The position numbers and the translations under genes are program-made. A DNA stretch of 64,000 bases. Source: Verrucomicrobiota bacterium (GTDB lineage: Bacteria > Verrucomicrobiota > Verrucomicrobiia > Opitutales > Opitutaceae). Under the pieces are notes generated by a model. It saw only the letters and a list, made by a program, of their open reading frames with translations. It did not search any database and was not told where the DNA came from. The number at the start of each line of letters is the position of its first letter. Position 1 is the stretch's first letter. The stretch is from positions 62,001 to 126,000 of the forward strand of contig JAEZGX010000011.1 in NCBI GenBank assembly GCA_023416735.1, in the 5' to 3' direction. This document shows, one piece after another, positions 25,337 through 33,953 of the stretch.

Positions 25337-26110
25337 TCATCGTCGCGTCACATACAAAACCTCCACCACATTCCGCACGAGCTGCTCATCCGACACGCCT
25401 TCGACCGCTTCTTCCGGCAACCTCGTCACACCACGGAAATAGTCCGCCAGCTCCGCAAACAACCGCACGCGCGCCTCCGCCTCCAACTCCTCTCGCCGCG
25501 CCAACGCCGCCGCCGCCGTGCGCGCCTCGCGCGTGCTCACGGCCTGACGCAGCCTCGCCACCACATGCGGATGCTCGCGCAGTGAATTGTATTTCCCGCC
25601 GCTCGACCCCATCACCTCCGGCGCCGCTTCCTCCGCTTCCCACACCACCAGCGTTCCCGCCGCGAGATCGCCCAGCCGCTGCGCTTTCCGACTCATCAAC
25701 GCCGCGCATCCACCAATCAAATACGCCACGGGCAACGCGTCCACGAAGCGCAGCAGATTCCGCAACGCCACTTGCGCAAAGGTCAGCCGCAACCCGCGCT
25801 CGTCCACCACTCGCAACCTCACCACGCGCTTCCCCAGCGTCTGCCCCCGCCACGCCCACTCCGTCACCATCCTGTAGCCCTGCGACAATCCGAAATAACT
25901 CACCGCCGCCACCATCCCCGCAAAATCCACGCTCAAGAGCTTCAACATCGCGACCGCCACCGCCAGCACCGACCACGCTGCCGACACCGCCGCCCAATCG
26001 ATCGCCGTCGCCGCCATTCGCAGGAGCGGGCTCGCCAGGCGATACGAGAACGCCACGCCTTCCGGCGTCCGCACTTTCCACACCTGCACGCGTTCGCCTC
26101 CTTCCATCAT
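25337..26110 (-). CDS. RDD-family membrane protein (last gene of the MoxR operon)
   Basis: 257-residue inner-membrane protein. The RDD domain covers residues about 20-150: SPLLRMAATAIDWAAVSAAW (R then D in helix 1), a second helix, then WAWRGQTLGKRVVRLRVVDERG and LRNLLRFVDALPVAYLIGG. The C-terminal 100 residues are soluble and alpha-helical (REARTAAAALARREELEAEA). The ATG at 26110 overlaps the SpoIIM stop (ATGA); the ATG at 26107 follows directly. Function unknown; RDD proteins are often paired with SpoIIM and MoxR genes. A different RDD protein opens the same operon at 34745. Confidence 0.87.
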   Translation of the reverse strand: MMEGGERVQVWKVRTPEGVAFSYRLASPLLRMAATAIDWAAVSAAWSVLAVAVAMLKLLSVDFAGMVAAVSYFGLSQGYRMVTEWAWRGQTLGKRVVRLRVVDERGLRLTFAQVALRNLLRFVDALPVAYLIGGCAALMSRKAQRLGDLAAGTLVVWEAEEAAPEVMGSSGGKYNSLREHPHVVARLRQAVSTREARTAAAALARREELEAEARVRLFAELADYFRGVTRLPEEAVEGVSDEQLVRNVVEVLYVTRR

Positions 26111-27141
26111 GCGCCGCCTTTCACGATCGAACGTCCGCGTTGGGACTCCCCTTCGCCCGCGCGACCCGCTCGCCCCCAGAACCACGCGAGCCCCGCCAGC
26201 TCCACCACGCCGAACGCGATCTTCACCGCATACGGCAGCATCGGTTCGTGATACTGCGACATAAACGCCTCCACCAATCCGGCCCACACCAGCATCAACG
26301 CCGCCCCAAAACACAGCGTCACCACATCCGGCCCCGCCGTCCGCAATCGCATCGCCAGCGTCTCCCGTTTTCCGCGCCCCAACAACGCCCCCGCCAGCAC
26401 AAACCCCGCCTGTCCTCCCACCAACATCGCCGGCAACTCGATCGCTCCGTGCGGCAACAGCCATCCCAGCAAGAACACCGTCTGCCCGCCCGCCACATAA
26501 TCCACCACGACCGCGCCAAGAATCACCCCGTTATAAAACATCAACACCAGCGTGCCCACGCCCCACGTCATCCCGAGCGCCATCGCCGTGATCGTTACCC
26601 GCGTGTTGTGAGTCATCAGCATGCCCGAAAAACGCGCCTGATGCCCCTCCAGCTGATCCGCTTCCATGCTCTCCTCCTTCGCCACGCGCTCCGCGGGCGA
26701 AATCATCAAATGCGGAAAGGGCATCAACACGCGCTTTGCCCCCGGATCGAATGCCACCGCCGCTCCACCAAACACCGATCCCACCATCATCAACGCCAAC
26801 GCCAGCCAGAACGCTCCCGCCCGCCGCCGCCAGGTCTGCGGCAGCGTCTGCGATACCCACTTCCAAGGCCGAAACCGCGCCCCTTCCGCCTTCGCGCCAT
26901 GAATCTCCGCATGCCCGCGCGCCACCAGGCTCTCCAAATACCGCCGCACGCCCGCCTCCGCCTCGAATGTCGCCAGCCGCGCCAAATCCGCCGCCGCGCG
27001 TTGATACAGCCGCTCCAATTCGCGCACTTCCTCCGCCGACATCTTGCCCCACGGATCCTCCGCCAGCCGCGTCAACACCGCCTCCAACCGCTCCCACCGA
27101 GGCCGCTCCTCCGCGATAAACTTTTCCAGATTAACGATCAT
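26107..27141 (-). CDS. SpoIIM-family (stage II sporulation protein M-like) membrane protein
   Basis: 344-residue protein. Residues 1-95 are helical and soluble (MIVNLEKFIAEERPRWERLE onwards); the rest carries about six membrane helices, with LGMTWGVGTLVLMFYNGVIL and LLPHGAIELPAMLVGGQAG as the core SpoIIM motif. In non-sporulating bacteria such proteins occur in MoxR-DUF58 operons and their role is unknown. It overlaps the RDD gene by four bases, and 161 bases separate it from DUF58 upstream. Confidence 0.87.
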   Translation of the reverse strand: MIVNLEKFIAEERPRWERLEAVLTRLAEDPWGKMSAEEVRELERLYQRAAADLARLATFEAEAGVRRYLESLVARGHAEIHGAKAEGARFRPWKWVSQTLPQTWRRRAGAFWLALALMMVGSVFGGAAVAFDPGAKRVLMPFPHLMISPAERVAKEESMEADQLEGHQARFSGMLMTHNTRVTITAMALGMTWGVGTLVLMFYNGVILGAVVVDYVAGGQTVFLLGWLLPHGAIELPAMLVGGQAGFVLAGALLGRGKRETLAMRLRTAGPDVVTLCFGAALMLVWAGLVEAFMSQYHEPMLPYAVKIAFGVVELAGLAWFWGRAGRAGEGESQRGRSIVKGGA

Positions 27142-27260
27142 GAAAATGGTGGCACCGCCGTCAGCGAGGCAGGAGCGACTTCGTCACCTGATGGACCTCC
27201 ACCGCCAAAGCATCGGCCAACTTCCAGCCTCTATCTTTTTGTAGTCTCTCATAAATTCTT

Positions 27261-27300
27261 CCCGTGGTGCGTGGTCTCGTCGTCCGTTGTCCCGTGGTCC
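27261..27300. repeat. CCCGTGGTGCGTGGTC word array in the operon
   Basis: CCCGTGGTGCGTGGTCTCGT followed by CGTCCGTTGTCCCGTGGTCC, three loosely repeated GTGGTC words. It lies in the 161-base gap between the DUF58 and SpoIIM genes, ending 3 bases from the DUF58 stop. Confidence 0.65.
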
Positions 27301-27302
27301 CC

Positions 27303-28637
27303 CTACAACATCTGCCTCCGCTTCACCTCCAGATACTGCGTCACCAGCTCCGCCGCCATCGTCTCGTTCTCCAACATCGCCGCGGTCACTCCGAGCGGCT
27401 TCAACTTCTGCGCCAGCGCCTTCGCTTCGCTCCATCGTTCGTGACCCGCCAGCCGCGCGTAAATCTCGCCGTCGTCTCTCACCTCTTCGCCTTCAAACAC
27501 CCGCGCTACCCCGGGCATGCGCAACTGGCTCACCAGCACGAGATGCTGCCGCGACAACACGCGCACGTGCCTCGCGAAATCCTCCGCCAACACCGGATCC
27601 GTCAAATCCGTCAGGAAAAATAACAACGCCCGCTGCCGCAGATTCGTGCGCAGATGCCGCACGATCTCCGCCATGTCCGGCGTCGCCTCGCTCGACCTCA
27701 AACCCAACACCGCTTCGCGACTCGCCGCGTAATGTCCTTCCCCGCGACCCGCGCGCAAAAACAATCGGACGCGATCGTCGTGCGCCACGAGTCCGAAGCG
27801 ATCTCCCATCCGCTCCGCCGCCAGCAACAAGACCAGCGCCGCCGTCAAGCACCGCTCGAGCGCCGTCTGCTCCACGCCCTCCAATATCACCGGCCGCGCA
27901 CTCAACCGCGACACATCCAGCACCACGTAAATCTCCTGCGTCCGTTCCACCTGAAACACTTTCGTCACCGGCCGGCCGCGCTTGCCCGTCGCCTTCCAGT
28001 GAATCTCGTCGAATCCGTCGCCAGGCAGATAGTCGCGCAACTTCTCGAACTCCCGGCCCCGTCCCACCACTCGCCTTGCCAGCGCTCCTTGCTGCGCTCG
28101 CGCCAGAAACAACGCCGCCAGCTGACGCCGCTCCGAAAACAAATTCGGATAAACCCGCACTTCTCCCGCAAGCACCGTCCGCACCCGCAGCATCCAGAAT
28201 CCTAATACAGACTGCCCCTCCACCGCCGCGACCATCCCTCCGAACCGCCCTCTCCGTCGCGGCGTGCAGGTCAGCTCCACCCGCACCCGCTTCGCCTCCT
28301 CCGGCGACTCCACCAGCACGTCTTCTTTCTCCACTTCGAACCCCGCAGGCCAGCCCACCGCCAACCGCACCCGCTGCGCCTGCTCGCTCGGATTCGACAA
28401 CGTCACCGTCACCCGTCCCGGCCGGTCTTTCGTCAATCGCACCACGTCCGGAATCGCCACCTCCGGCAGACTCACCTTCCACAGCGCCCACACCAAATCC
28501 GCCAACACCACCGCCGCGAGCAGCATCGCCGCCAACACCCACACCGCCCGCAGCTCCGCCAACGGCCCCGCCACCGCCGCGATCGCCGCAACGCCAACCA
28601 CCCACCACACCAGCCTCATCGATGGCACGACCTTCAT
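27303..28637 (-). CDS. DUF58 domain protein (von Willebrand A-like partner of MoxR)
   Basis: 444-residue protein with two N-terminal membrane helices (residues ~1-55), a beta-rich middle part and a C-terminal vWA-like domain. The DUF58 signature is RDYLPGDGFDEIHWKATGKRG near 205. YVVLDVSRLSA gives a MIDAS-like DxSxxS variant in which the third position is altered. DUF58 proteins pair with MoxR ATPases and may recruit or adapt substrates. A Shine-Dalgarno GGAGG lies 7 bases before the ATG at 28637. Confidence 0.9.
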   Translation of the reverse strand: MKVVPSMRLVWWVVGVAAIAAVAGPLAELRAVWVLAAMLLAAVVLADLVWALWKVSLPEVAIPDVVRLTKDRPGRVTVTLSNPSEQAQRVRLAVGWPAGFEVEKEDVLVESPEEAKRVRVELTCTPRRRGRFGGMVAAVEGQSVLGFWMLRVRTVLAGEVRVYPNLFSERRQLAALFLARAQQGALARRVVGRGREFEKLRDYLPGDGFDEIHWKATGKRGRPVTKVFQVERTQEIYVVLDVSRLSARPVILEGVEQTALERCLTAALVLLLAAERMGDRFGLVAHDDRVRLFLRAGRGEGHYAASREAVLGLRSSEATPDMAEIVRHLRTNLRQRALLFFLTDLTDPVLAEDFARHVRVLSRQHLVLVSQLRMPGVARVFEGEEVRDDGEIYARLAGHERWSEAKALAQKLKPLGVTAAMLENETMAAELVTQYLEVKRRQML

Positions 28638-28706
28638 GCGCCGTCCTCCCTCGCTGAGGGGGCCGATAAGTGGGCAAACGTTTCCAACTCCATCACGCGC
28701 TTCTCC

Positions 28707-29672
28707 TCACCGCGGCACCGCCACCTGCTCCAGTATCCGTGCGAGCACTTCATCGATCGTTAGCCCTTCGATTTCATACTCCGGCCGCAACACCAGCCGA
28801 TGCCCCAGCACCGGCCCCGCCAGCCCGCGCGCATCATCCGGCGTCACGAAATCTCTTCCCTCCAGCGCCGCCTTCGCGCGACTCGCCAGCAACAACGCCT
28901 GCGTCGCCCGCGGCCCCGCGCCCACCAACACGCTTTCGTGCGTCCGGGTCGCGCGCACGAGGTCCACGATATACGCCATCAACTCTTCTCGCACCAACAC
29001 CGCCTCCAGCGCCGCCCGCCACTGCGCCAGTTCCCCCGCCCCCAACACCGGGTTCACCACGCCGTCCGCCAGCGCCACTTCCGGCGGCTGCCCACCGAGC
29101 ATACGCTTCGCCAACACCAACTCCTCCTCCCGCGCCGGCGGCTCCATTTTGATCTTCACCAAAAAACGATCCTTCTGCGCCTCGGGCAGCGGATACGTTC
29201 CTTCCGCATCCGCCGGATTCTGCGTCGCAAACACCGTGAAGCTCGGATCCAGGGCATGTGTGTCCCGATCGATCGTCACCGACCGCTCCTGCATCGCCTG
29301 CAACAACGCCGCCTGCGTCTTCGCCGGCGCCCGATTGATTTCATCCGCCAGCAAAAACGCCGTGAACACCGGCCCGCGAATCAACGTGAACTGATTCGTC
29401 TGCAGATTGAACACGTTCGTGCCCGTGATATCCGCCGGCATCAGGTCCGGCGTGAATTGCACGCGCCCGCTCTCCACTCCGAGCACCCGGCCGAGCGTGC
29501 GCACGAGCAGGGTCTTCGCCACCCCGGGCACGCCTTCGATCAACGCATGCTGTCGCGTCAACAGCGTCACGAGTGCCAGCTCGATCGCCGCATCCTGCCC
29601 AATGATCACCTTCGCGATTTCCGCCCGGGCCGCCGCCAGCTTGGCAGCGAAGTGTTCGAGGTTTGTTGTCAT
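28707..29672 (-). CDS. moxR: MoxR-family AAA+ ATPase
   Basis: 321-residue cytoplasmic AAA+ protein, thought to act as a chaperone that readies partner complexes. Walker A is GVPGVAKT (47-54), Walker B is AFLLADEINRAP near 113, sensor 1 is VFATQNP, the arginine finger region is EAQKDRFLVKI, and sensor 2 lies near the AAA lid (PRATQALLLASRAKA). The ATG at 29672 is preferred over a GTG at 29690 because AAAGGA (29678-29683) lies 5 bases before the ATG. Confidence 0.94.
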   Translation of the reverse strand: MTTNLEHFAAKLAAARAEIAKVIIGQDAAIELALVTLLTRQHALIEGVPGVAKTLLVRTLGRVLGVESGRVQFTPDLMPADITGTNVFNLQTNQFTLIRGPVFTAFLLADEINRAPAKTQAALLQAMQERSVTIDRDTHALDPSFTVFATQNPADAEGTYPLPEAQKDRFLVKIKMEPPAREEELVLAKRMLGGQPPEVALADGVVNPVLGAGELAQWRAALEAVLVREELMAYIVDLVRATRTHESVLVGAGPRATQALLLASRAKAALEGRDFVTPDDARGLAGPVLGHRLVLRPEYEIEGLTIDEVLARILEQVAVPR

Positions 29673-29677
29673 GAAAT

Positions 29678-29683
29678 TCCTTT
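29678..29683 (-). promoter_or_regulatory. Shine-Dalgarno site of moxR
   Basis: AAAGGA, five bases before the ATG at 29672. It decides between this ATG and the overlapping GTG at 29690. Such sites are rare in this window. Confidence 0.7.
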
Positions 29684-29686
29684 CGC

Positions 29687-30835
29687 TCACCGCCGTCGCA
29701 ACGCGCGTGCAATCGCATTATACGTTTCTCCCGCCGACGCCCCTTCCGCTTCCGCCTTCTTCAACGCCGCCTCCGCGCGTTCCACTTCCATCGGACGCAA
29801 CCAGCGCCGCGCCTCCGCCACGCACGCCGCCGCCAAATCCCCGGGCGCCAGCGCCCGACGCAGCAGCGCTTCCAACCCCGCCGTCGGTCGATACGTCATC
29901 GCCACTTCCCGCGCTTCCGGCGCTGGAGGCACAAACAACGCCATCCGATGCCACACGAAAAAACCCGCCGCCACCGCCAGCATCACACCCGCGCCCGTCA
30001 ACCCATAGCTTCTCGCCAGCGCCGCCACGCCGCGTTGCTCGACCACGCCGAGGTGTCCTTCGTGAAACTCCACGCGCCGGTTCTGCCCCACCACGGCCGC
30101 CAATAACTGCGACGAACGCGATCGCTGCAGCGCTTCGTTCGTCAGAAAAAATCCGCTGCCCGCCAACACCACCGACCCGCGCCCCACCGCTCGCTCGATC
30201 AACACCGGCTCGCCTCCGCGCCGATAAAACACCCGCCACGGCACTTCTAGCGGAAACTTAAAATACACATCGCTCGTCCACCGCGGCATCTCCGCCGCTC
30301 CTTCCGGCGCATGCTCCGCCGGCAGCGCGTCGCGCACGAGCCAGCGCACTTTCGCCCGCACTTCCCATCGTCCCGCCAGATCCGTCGTCGTCTTCTCTTT
30401 CGCTTTGTCTTTCGCTACCGGCTCCGGCTCTTCGCTCCCTTCGTCCCTCCAAACTTCGTCCACGTCCGACAAATCGTGCACGTCGTGCGTCGCAATCACC
30501 ACGCGACACCCCGCCTGCAGCGCCGCTTCGATCGCCCGCGCTTCCTCCGCTGGCATCGCGTGCAAACGTTCATGCCACACGCCCGCCAGCACGATCGTGC
30601 GCGCCGGCCGCGCCGCCAACTCCTCCAGAGGCGCATAGCTCCGCGTCACCGCCATTCCTGGCAATCGCTCCAAGCTGTCATGCAGCGCGCGCAACCCCAA
30701 GGGATCCGACCGCAGCGACGAATACATCGGGAAACTGTCGCCTCGATCCAACCGCAACCGGAGCAGCGCCGCGAAGCCTGCAAGCGTCAGCCCGATCACT
30801 CCCACCAACACGATCGCGCCCATCCGCCCTTTCAC
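29687..30835 (-). CDS. DUF4350 domain membrane protein
   Basis: 382-residue protein with an N-terminal membrane helix (GAIVLVGVIGLTLAGFAALL), a DUF4350 region (YSSLRSDPLGLRALHDSLERL near 36, VLAGVWHERLHAMPAEE, VGRGSVVLAGSGFFLTNEAL near 227), a second helix (GVMLAVAAGFFVWH) and a soluble C-terminal part. The family is a frequent MoxR-operon member of unknown role. The GTG at 30835 overlaps the DUF4129 stop (GTGA) and has the best Shine-Dalgarno in the window (AAAGGAGG at 30841-30848). An alternative ATG at 30823 is less likely. Confidence 0.87.
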   Translation of the reverse strand: MKGRMGAIVLVGVIGLTLAGFAALLRLRLDRGDSFPMYSSLRSDPLGLRALHDSLERLPGMAVTRSYAPLEELAARPARTIVLAGVWHERLHAMPAEEARAIEAALQAGCRVVIATHDVHDLSDVDEVWRDEGSEEPEPVAKDKAKEKTTTDLAGRWEVRAKVRWLVRDALPAEHAPEGAAEMPRWTSDVYFKFPLEVPWRVFYRRGGEPVLIERAVGRGSVVLAGSGFFLTNEALQRSRSSQLLAAVVGQNRRVEFHEGHLGVVEQRGVAALARSYGLTGAGVMLAVAAGFFVWHRMALFVPPAPEAREVAMTYRPTAGLEALLRRALAPGDLAAACVAEARRWLRPMEVERAEAALKKAEAEGASAGETYNAIARALRRR

Positions 30836-32481
30836 GCCGTCCTCCTTTCCAGCTCTCCGAGCCACTCGGTCACGAGTCCCTCCTCCGCCTTCGCCCGTCC
30901 ATACCACACGCGCTCGAATACGCGTCGTCGTCCCGCAAACCATCCGATCACGTCCTGCCGCGCCAGCCCCCGCCGCCGGAGTTCGCGTTCGTAATCCTGA
31001 TTCGTCTTCGACTTCGCGAGCGAAACCAAACCTTCCGCCGCCAGCCGCGCCAGCGTCGCCAGATACAACGCCCGCAACGCCAGCCTCCACTCTCCTCTCG
31101 CGCGCTGCTCCCGTGCCAGCGCCAGCCATCCTTCGAAGGGCAACTGCGCCGCCTGCGTCGCTTCATCCCGCAAATCCGGCACCGCCGCCGCCACGGGCCT
31201 GGCCAAGATCGCGTCCCCGCGCCGCCTGCGTCCGCGTTTCCACGCGAGGACCAGCGCACTCGCCACCAGCCCGATCACCGCCACGATCGCCACCCAGAGC
31301 AGCACCTGCATCATCGCCCATCCAACCGCTCCGCCGCCCGACGCGGCCTGATCTCCCGCATCCGGCCACAGCGACTTCATCCAGCGCCGAAAATCCCGCC
31401 ACGTTTTCCACACCCAGCGCACACCGTCCCGCACGGACTCCACCGCCGCGCGCAGAAAACGTTTCGCCCATCCTTCCTCTCGCTGCCCGCCCGCCGCTCT
31501 CGCTTCCGGCAACGGACGCAACCGCCACTCGAACGCGCTTCCCGCCAGCACCTCCTCGATCGCTGTATCCAATTCTTCCGCACGCACCGCCGTGGGCCGG
31601 TCGCTTTCGTTCTCCGCCGCCCGCGCTTCCGGTCCCACCACCAAAAACATTCCGCCCAACACCACGGCCGCCGCCATCGCCCGCGCTCCGCCGCGCCGCG
31701 TCCTCCGCAGCTCCACGCGCAAATCCTCTCCCGTCCGCCGCGAGCGTCCATACATCACGCGCAGGGTATAAAACGCCTTCACCAACGGATCGACCGCCAG
31801 CCAGGTCACCATCGTCACCGACACAAAGAAGGTCGTGTTCCACCACCGCCATCCCGCCATGCCCCACATGTTCTCGATCCCCAGCAGTCGATTCGCCAGC
31901 CAAGGCACCATCCAAAACGCCACCGCCACATTCACCCAGACCGCGAGGCCAAACACCGAGATCAGCAGGAGCCCGATGTGGTTCTGCCCCGGCCAGAGTC
32001 GCGCCTGCTCCGCCGCCTCCACACGCAGGCGCGACGATTCGCCGATCACGCTCGCACTTTGAAAAAACGCATACGTCCAGCCAAAGGGCACCGACAGCAC
32101 CAAGGCCACGGGCAACACCATCACGCCCCACGCTTGCCATCGCATTTGCGTCGCCGCCACCCGCACCAGCCGCCGCCACGAAAACGCCTCCGGCTCCTCC
32201 CCCAATCGTTGCCGCAACAACCGCCCGCAAAACTCCGCGTGCGCCCACTTCATCCCCACGAACAGGCCCACCAGTCCCAGCGCGCCCCACGCCACCGCTT
32301 CGACCGAGGGACGAAACCACGCCGTCCGCGCCCAGAAAAACACCACGCCCACCGCAAACGGCGCCGTCCCCGCGAAATAAATCGCGAGCGTTCCCGCCGA
32401 CGCCTGACGCAGCAAATGCACCGACTCTTCCACCACGTCGATCGCCGTCGGTCCTCTGATTTTTCGCCGCGTTGTCGTCAT
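30832..32481 (-). CDS. Multi-pass membrane protein with C-terminal DUF4129 domain
   Basis: 549-residue protein. Residues 1 to about 270 hold about six membrane helices (for example WGALGLVGLFVGMKWAHAE and VMVLPVALVLSVPFGWTYAFF). Then comes a periplasmic stretch, another helix (VLLWVAIVAVIGLVASALVLAW near 410) and the C-terminal DUF4129 domain (WRLALRALYLATLARLAAEG near 468; ELRRRGLARQDVIGWFAGRR). The DUF4129 domain also occurs in transglutaminase-linked proteins near MoxR genes. ATG 32481 overlaps the preceding zinc-finger gene by four bases. Confidence 0.87.
   Translation of the reverse strand: MTTTRRKIRGPTAIDVVEESVHLLRQASAGTLAIYFAGTAPFAVGVVFFWARTAWFRPSVEAVAWGALGLVGLFVGMKWAHAEFCGRLLRQRLGEEPEAFSWRRLVRVAATQMRWQAWGVMVLPVALVLSVPFGWTYAFFQSASVIGESSRLRVEAAEQARLWPGQNHIGLLLISVFGLAVWVNVAVAFWMVPWLANRLLGIENMWGMAGWRWWNTTFFVSVTMVTWLAVDPLVKAFYTLRVMYGRSRRTGEDLRVELRRTRRGGARAMAAAVVLGGMFLVVGPEARAAENESDRPTAVRAEELDTAIEEVLAGSAFEWRLRPLPEARAAGGQREEGWAKRFLRAAVESVRDGVRWVWKTWRDFRRWMKSLWPDAGDQAASGGGAVGWAMMQVLLWVAIVAVIGLVASALVLAWKRGRRRRGDAILARPVAAAVPDLRDEATQAAQLPFEGWLALAREQRARGEWRLALRALYLATLARLAAEGLVSLAKSKTNQDYERELRRRGLARQDVIGWFAGRRRVFERVWYGRAKAEEGLVTEWLGELERRTA
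30841..30848 (-). promoter_or_regulatory. Shine-Dalgarno site of the DUF4350 gene
   Basis: AAAGGAGG, five bases before the GTG at 30835, inside the last codons of the DUF4129 gene. It supports the GTG start and a GTGA translational overlap. Confidence 0.75.
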
Positions 32482-32846
32482 CGCACCTGCACGGGCGCCC
32501 CCCGATTCCCCTCCCGGGCCGCATGCGTTTCCTCCGGCAGCCGCAACAGCAAAAGCCCGCCCGCGTAAAACATCATCCACAACACCCACACCGCGAGCGC
32601 CAGCCCCAGCCCGCGCATCGCCGCTTGCCCCACTTTTTTCCGCTCCGGCGCTTTCGCCGTCTCCCGCGTCAGGCAGTTCGCACACAACACCCGGCCGCCA
32701 TGATCCACCACGCACTCGCGACAAAAAAACCCGGCACACGCCGGACACCGCGCCGCGGCCTCACGCTGCCCATGCCGCACACAGCGGCGCATATGCACCG
32801 CCACCGCGCCACCCAACACCGGAGGAATCGGCGGCGGACTACTCAC
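32478..32846 (-). CDS. B-box-like zinc-finger protein with one membrane helix
   Basis: 122-residue protein. A Cys/His cluster at residues 22-58 reads C-x2-H-x8-C-x2-C-x4-C-x2-C then VLCANC, the spacing of a B-box-type zinc finger. After a basic linker there is one membrane helix (GLGLALAVWVLWMMFYAGGLLLL). The start is GTG at 32846; it overlaps the upstream gene's stop (GTGA), and its own stop overlaps the DUF4129 start. The 189-residue protein two genes upstream has the same finger, so these two proteins are related. Function unknown; a role in protein-protein contacts within the MoxR system is a guess. Confidence 0.75.
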   Translation of the reverse strand: MSSPPPIPPVLGGAVAVHMRRCVRHGQREAAARCPACAGFFCRECVVDHGGRVLCANCLTRETAKAPERKKVGQAAMRGLGLALAVWVLWMMFYAGGLLLLRLPEETHAAREGNRGAPVQVR

Positions 32847-33376
32847 GACTGAGGCGTCGGCTCCACCGGAGGTTCATCCATTTCCAACGGCGTCGAAGGC
32901 ACCGGCTTGGCCGTGAGATTCGCCTGCGCCGCTGCAATCAAAGGCGTCAATCGCGCGAGCACTTTGCGCGCTTTCTTGATCCGCACGAGCGACGGCAGCG
33001 GCTGGGTCTGCACCCGCGTCACCACATAAACCACACATCCCGGCCCGAGCAGATAATTCCACAGCAGCGCCATCACTCCGATCCCGCAGAACACGCCCGA
33101 CACCACCGGCCGGCTTTCCATGATGAAGCCGCTCGCCATCACCAGCCCGCTCACTCCCGCCCAGATCGCCCAAAACAATGCCCACGACCCCCGGCGTTCG
33201 GACGCCGTCATGAAGAATCCCTGGATATCACGAAAATGAATACGGCGATACTCCTCGTGATACCCGGTCGAGTTCAGCACCAGCACATGATCCGCCGCCA
33301 GCCACAGGCTCTTGTAGCTCGCGAGCGCCGGAGTCGCCCGCGTCAGCCGGGTATAAAGCTTGGGAGTCTTCGCCAT
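32843..33376 (-). CDS. Small two-helix membrane protein of the MoxR operon
   Basis: 177-residue protein of no recognised family. Residues 1-60 are soluble and look like a bPH-type strand pattern (LAADHVLVLNSTGYHEEYRRIHF). Two membrane helices follow at about 66-88 and 93-112 (WALFWAIWAGVSGLVMASGFI; VVSGVFCGIGVMALLWNYLL). The rest is soluble and Pro-rich. It lies between the two zinc-finger genes and overlaps the downstream one by four bases. Confidence 0.7.
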   Translation of the reverse strand: MAKTPKLYTRLTRATPALASYKSLWLAADHVLVLNSTGYHEEYRRIHFRDIQGFFMTASERRGSWALFWAIWAGVSGLVMASGFIMESRPVVSGVFCGIGVMALLWNYLLGPGCVVYVVTRVQTQPLPSLVRIKKARKVLARLTPLIAAAQANLTAKPVPSTPLEMDEPPVEPTPQS

Positions 33377-33382
33377 GTTCCT

Positions 33383-33952
33383 CTACGCCGCCCACCACGA
33401 CACCAACATAAAACCCCACCCCACCATCTGCGCCAATCCCAGCAACCCCGCGATCACCAGCTTCGTCCGGCGCGGCGCCACCAGACTGCGCGGTTTTCTC
33501 CACCCCACGATCATCAACACCAACGCCGCCGGTCCCGTCACCAAGGTCAGCGGCCACATCAAGATCGGCAGCACCGCCAGCGCCAGCGCGATCCCATCGA
33601 AGAGCGTCCGCTGCGTCACCGCCTGCGCGTCCGTCTCCCGCGCCGCCGCGATGCACGGCGGACAAATCCGCCGCCCGCCAAAATCAATCGCACACACCGC
33701 GCACACGAACCGCCCGCAACTTTCGCATACGCACTCCGCCTGATTCTCCGCATGAAAAAAACACGTCGCGTGCTCCGCCACGAGCACCGCCTGCGGCACC
33801 GCTCTCGGCCGGTCCACCGTCAGCGCCGGAAACGCCGTGAACTCGAAATCCGTCTTGCAGCTCCAACAGCTCCCACGTTCCGCCGAGTGCCACGAGATCG
33901 CGTCAAGCGTCTTCCGGCACTTCGGACAGGGCAGCGCGGGTCCGGCAACCAT
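33383..33952 (-). CDS. Zinc-ribbon plus B-box-like membrane protein
   Basis: 189-residue protein. The N-terminus has a zinc ribbon (CPKCRKTL ... CWSCKTDF, two CxxC knuckles about 20 residues apart). A second Cys/His cluster near 64-101 reads CFFH-x8-CESC-x4-CAVC-x9-CPPC, the B-box spacing also seen in the 122-residue protein downstream. Two or three membrane helices follow (IALALAVLPILMWPLTLVT; AALVLMIVGW; GLLGLAQMVGWGFMLVSWW). It starts 1 base after the RDD/GYF gene stop. No function can be assigned. Confidence 0.75.
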   Translation of the reverse strand: MVAGPALPCPKCRKTLDAISWHSAERGSCWSCKTDFEFTAFPALTVDRPRAVPQAVLVAEHATCFFHAENQAECVCESCGRFVCAVCAIDFGGRRICPPCIAAARETDAQAVTQRTLFDGIALALAVLPILMWPLTLVTGPAALVLMIVGWRKPRSLVAPRRTKLVIAGLLGLAQMVGWGFMLVSWWAA

Positions 33953-33953
33953 G

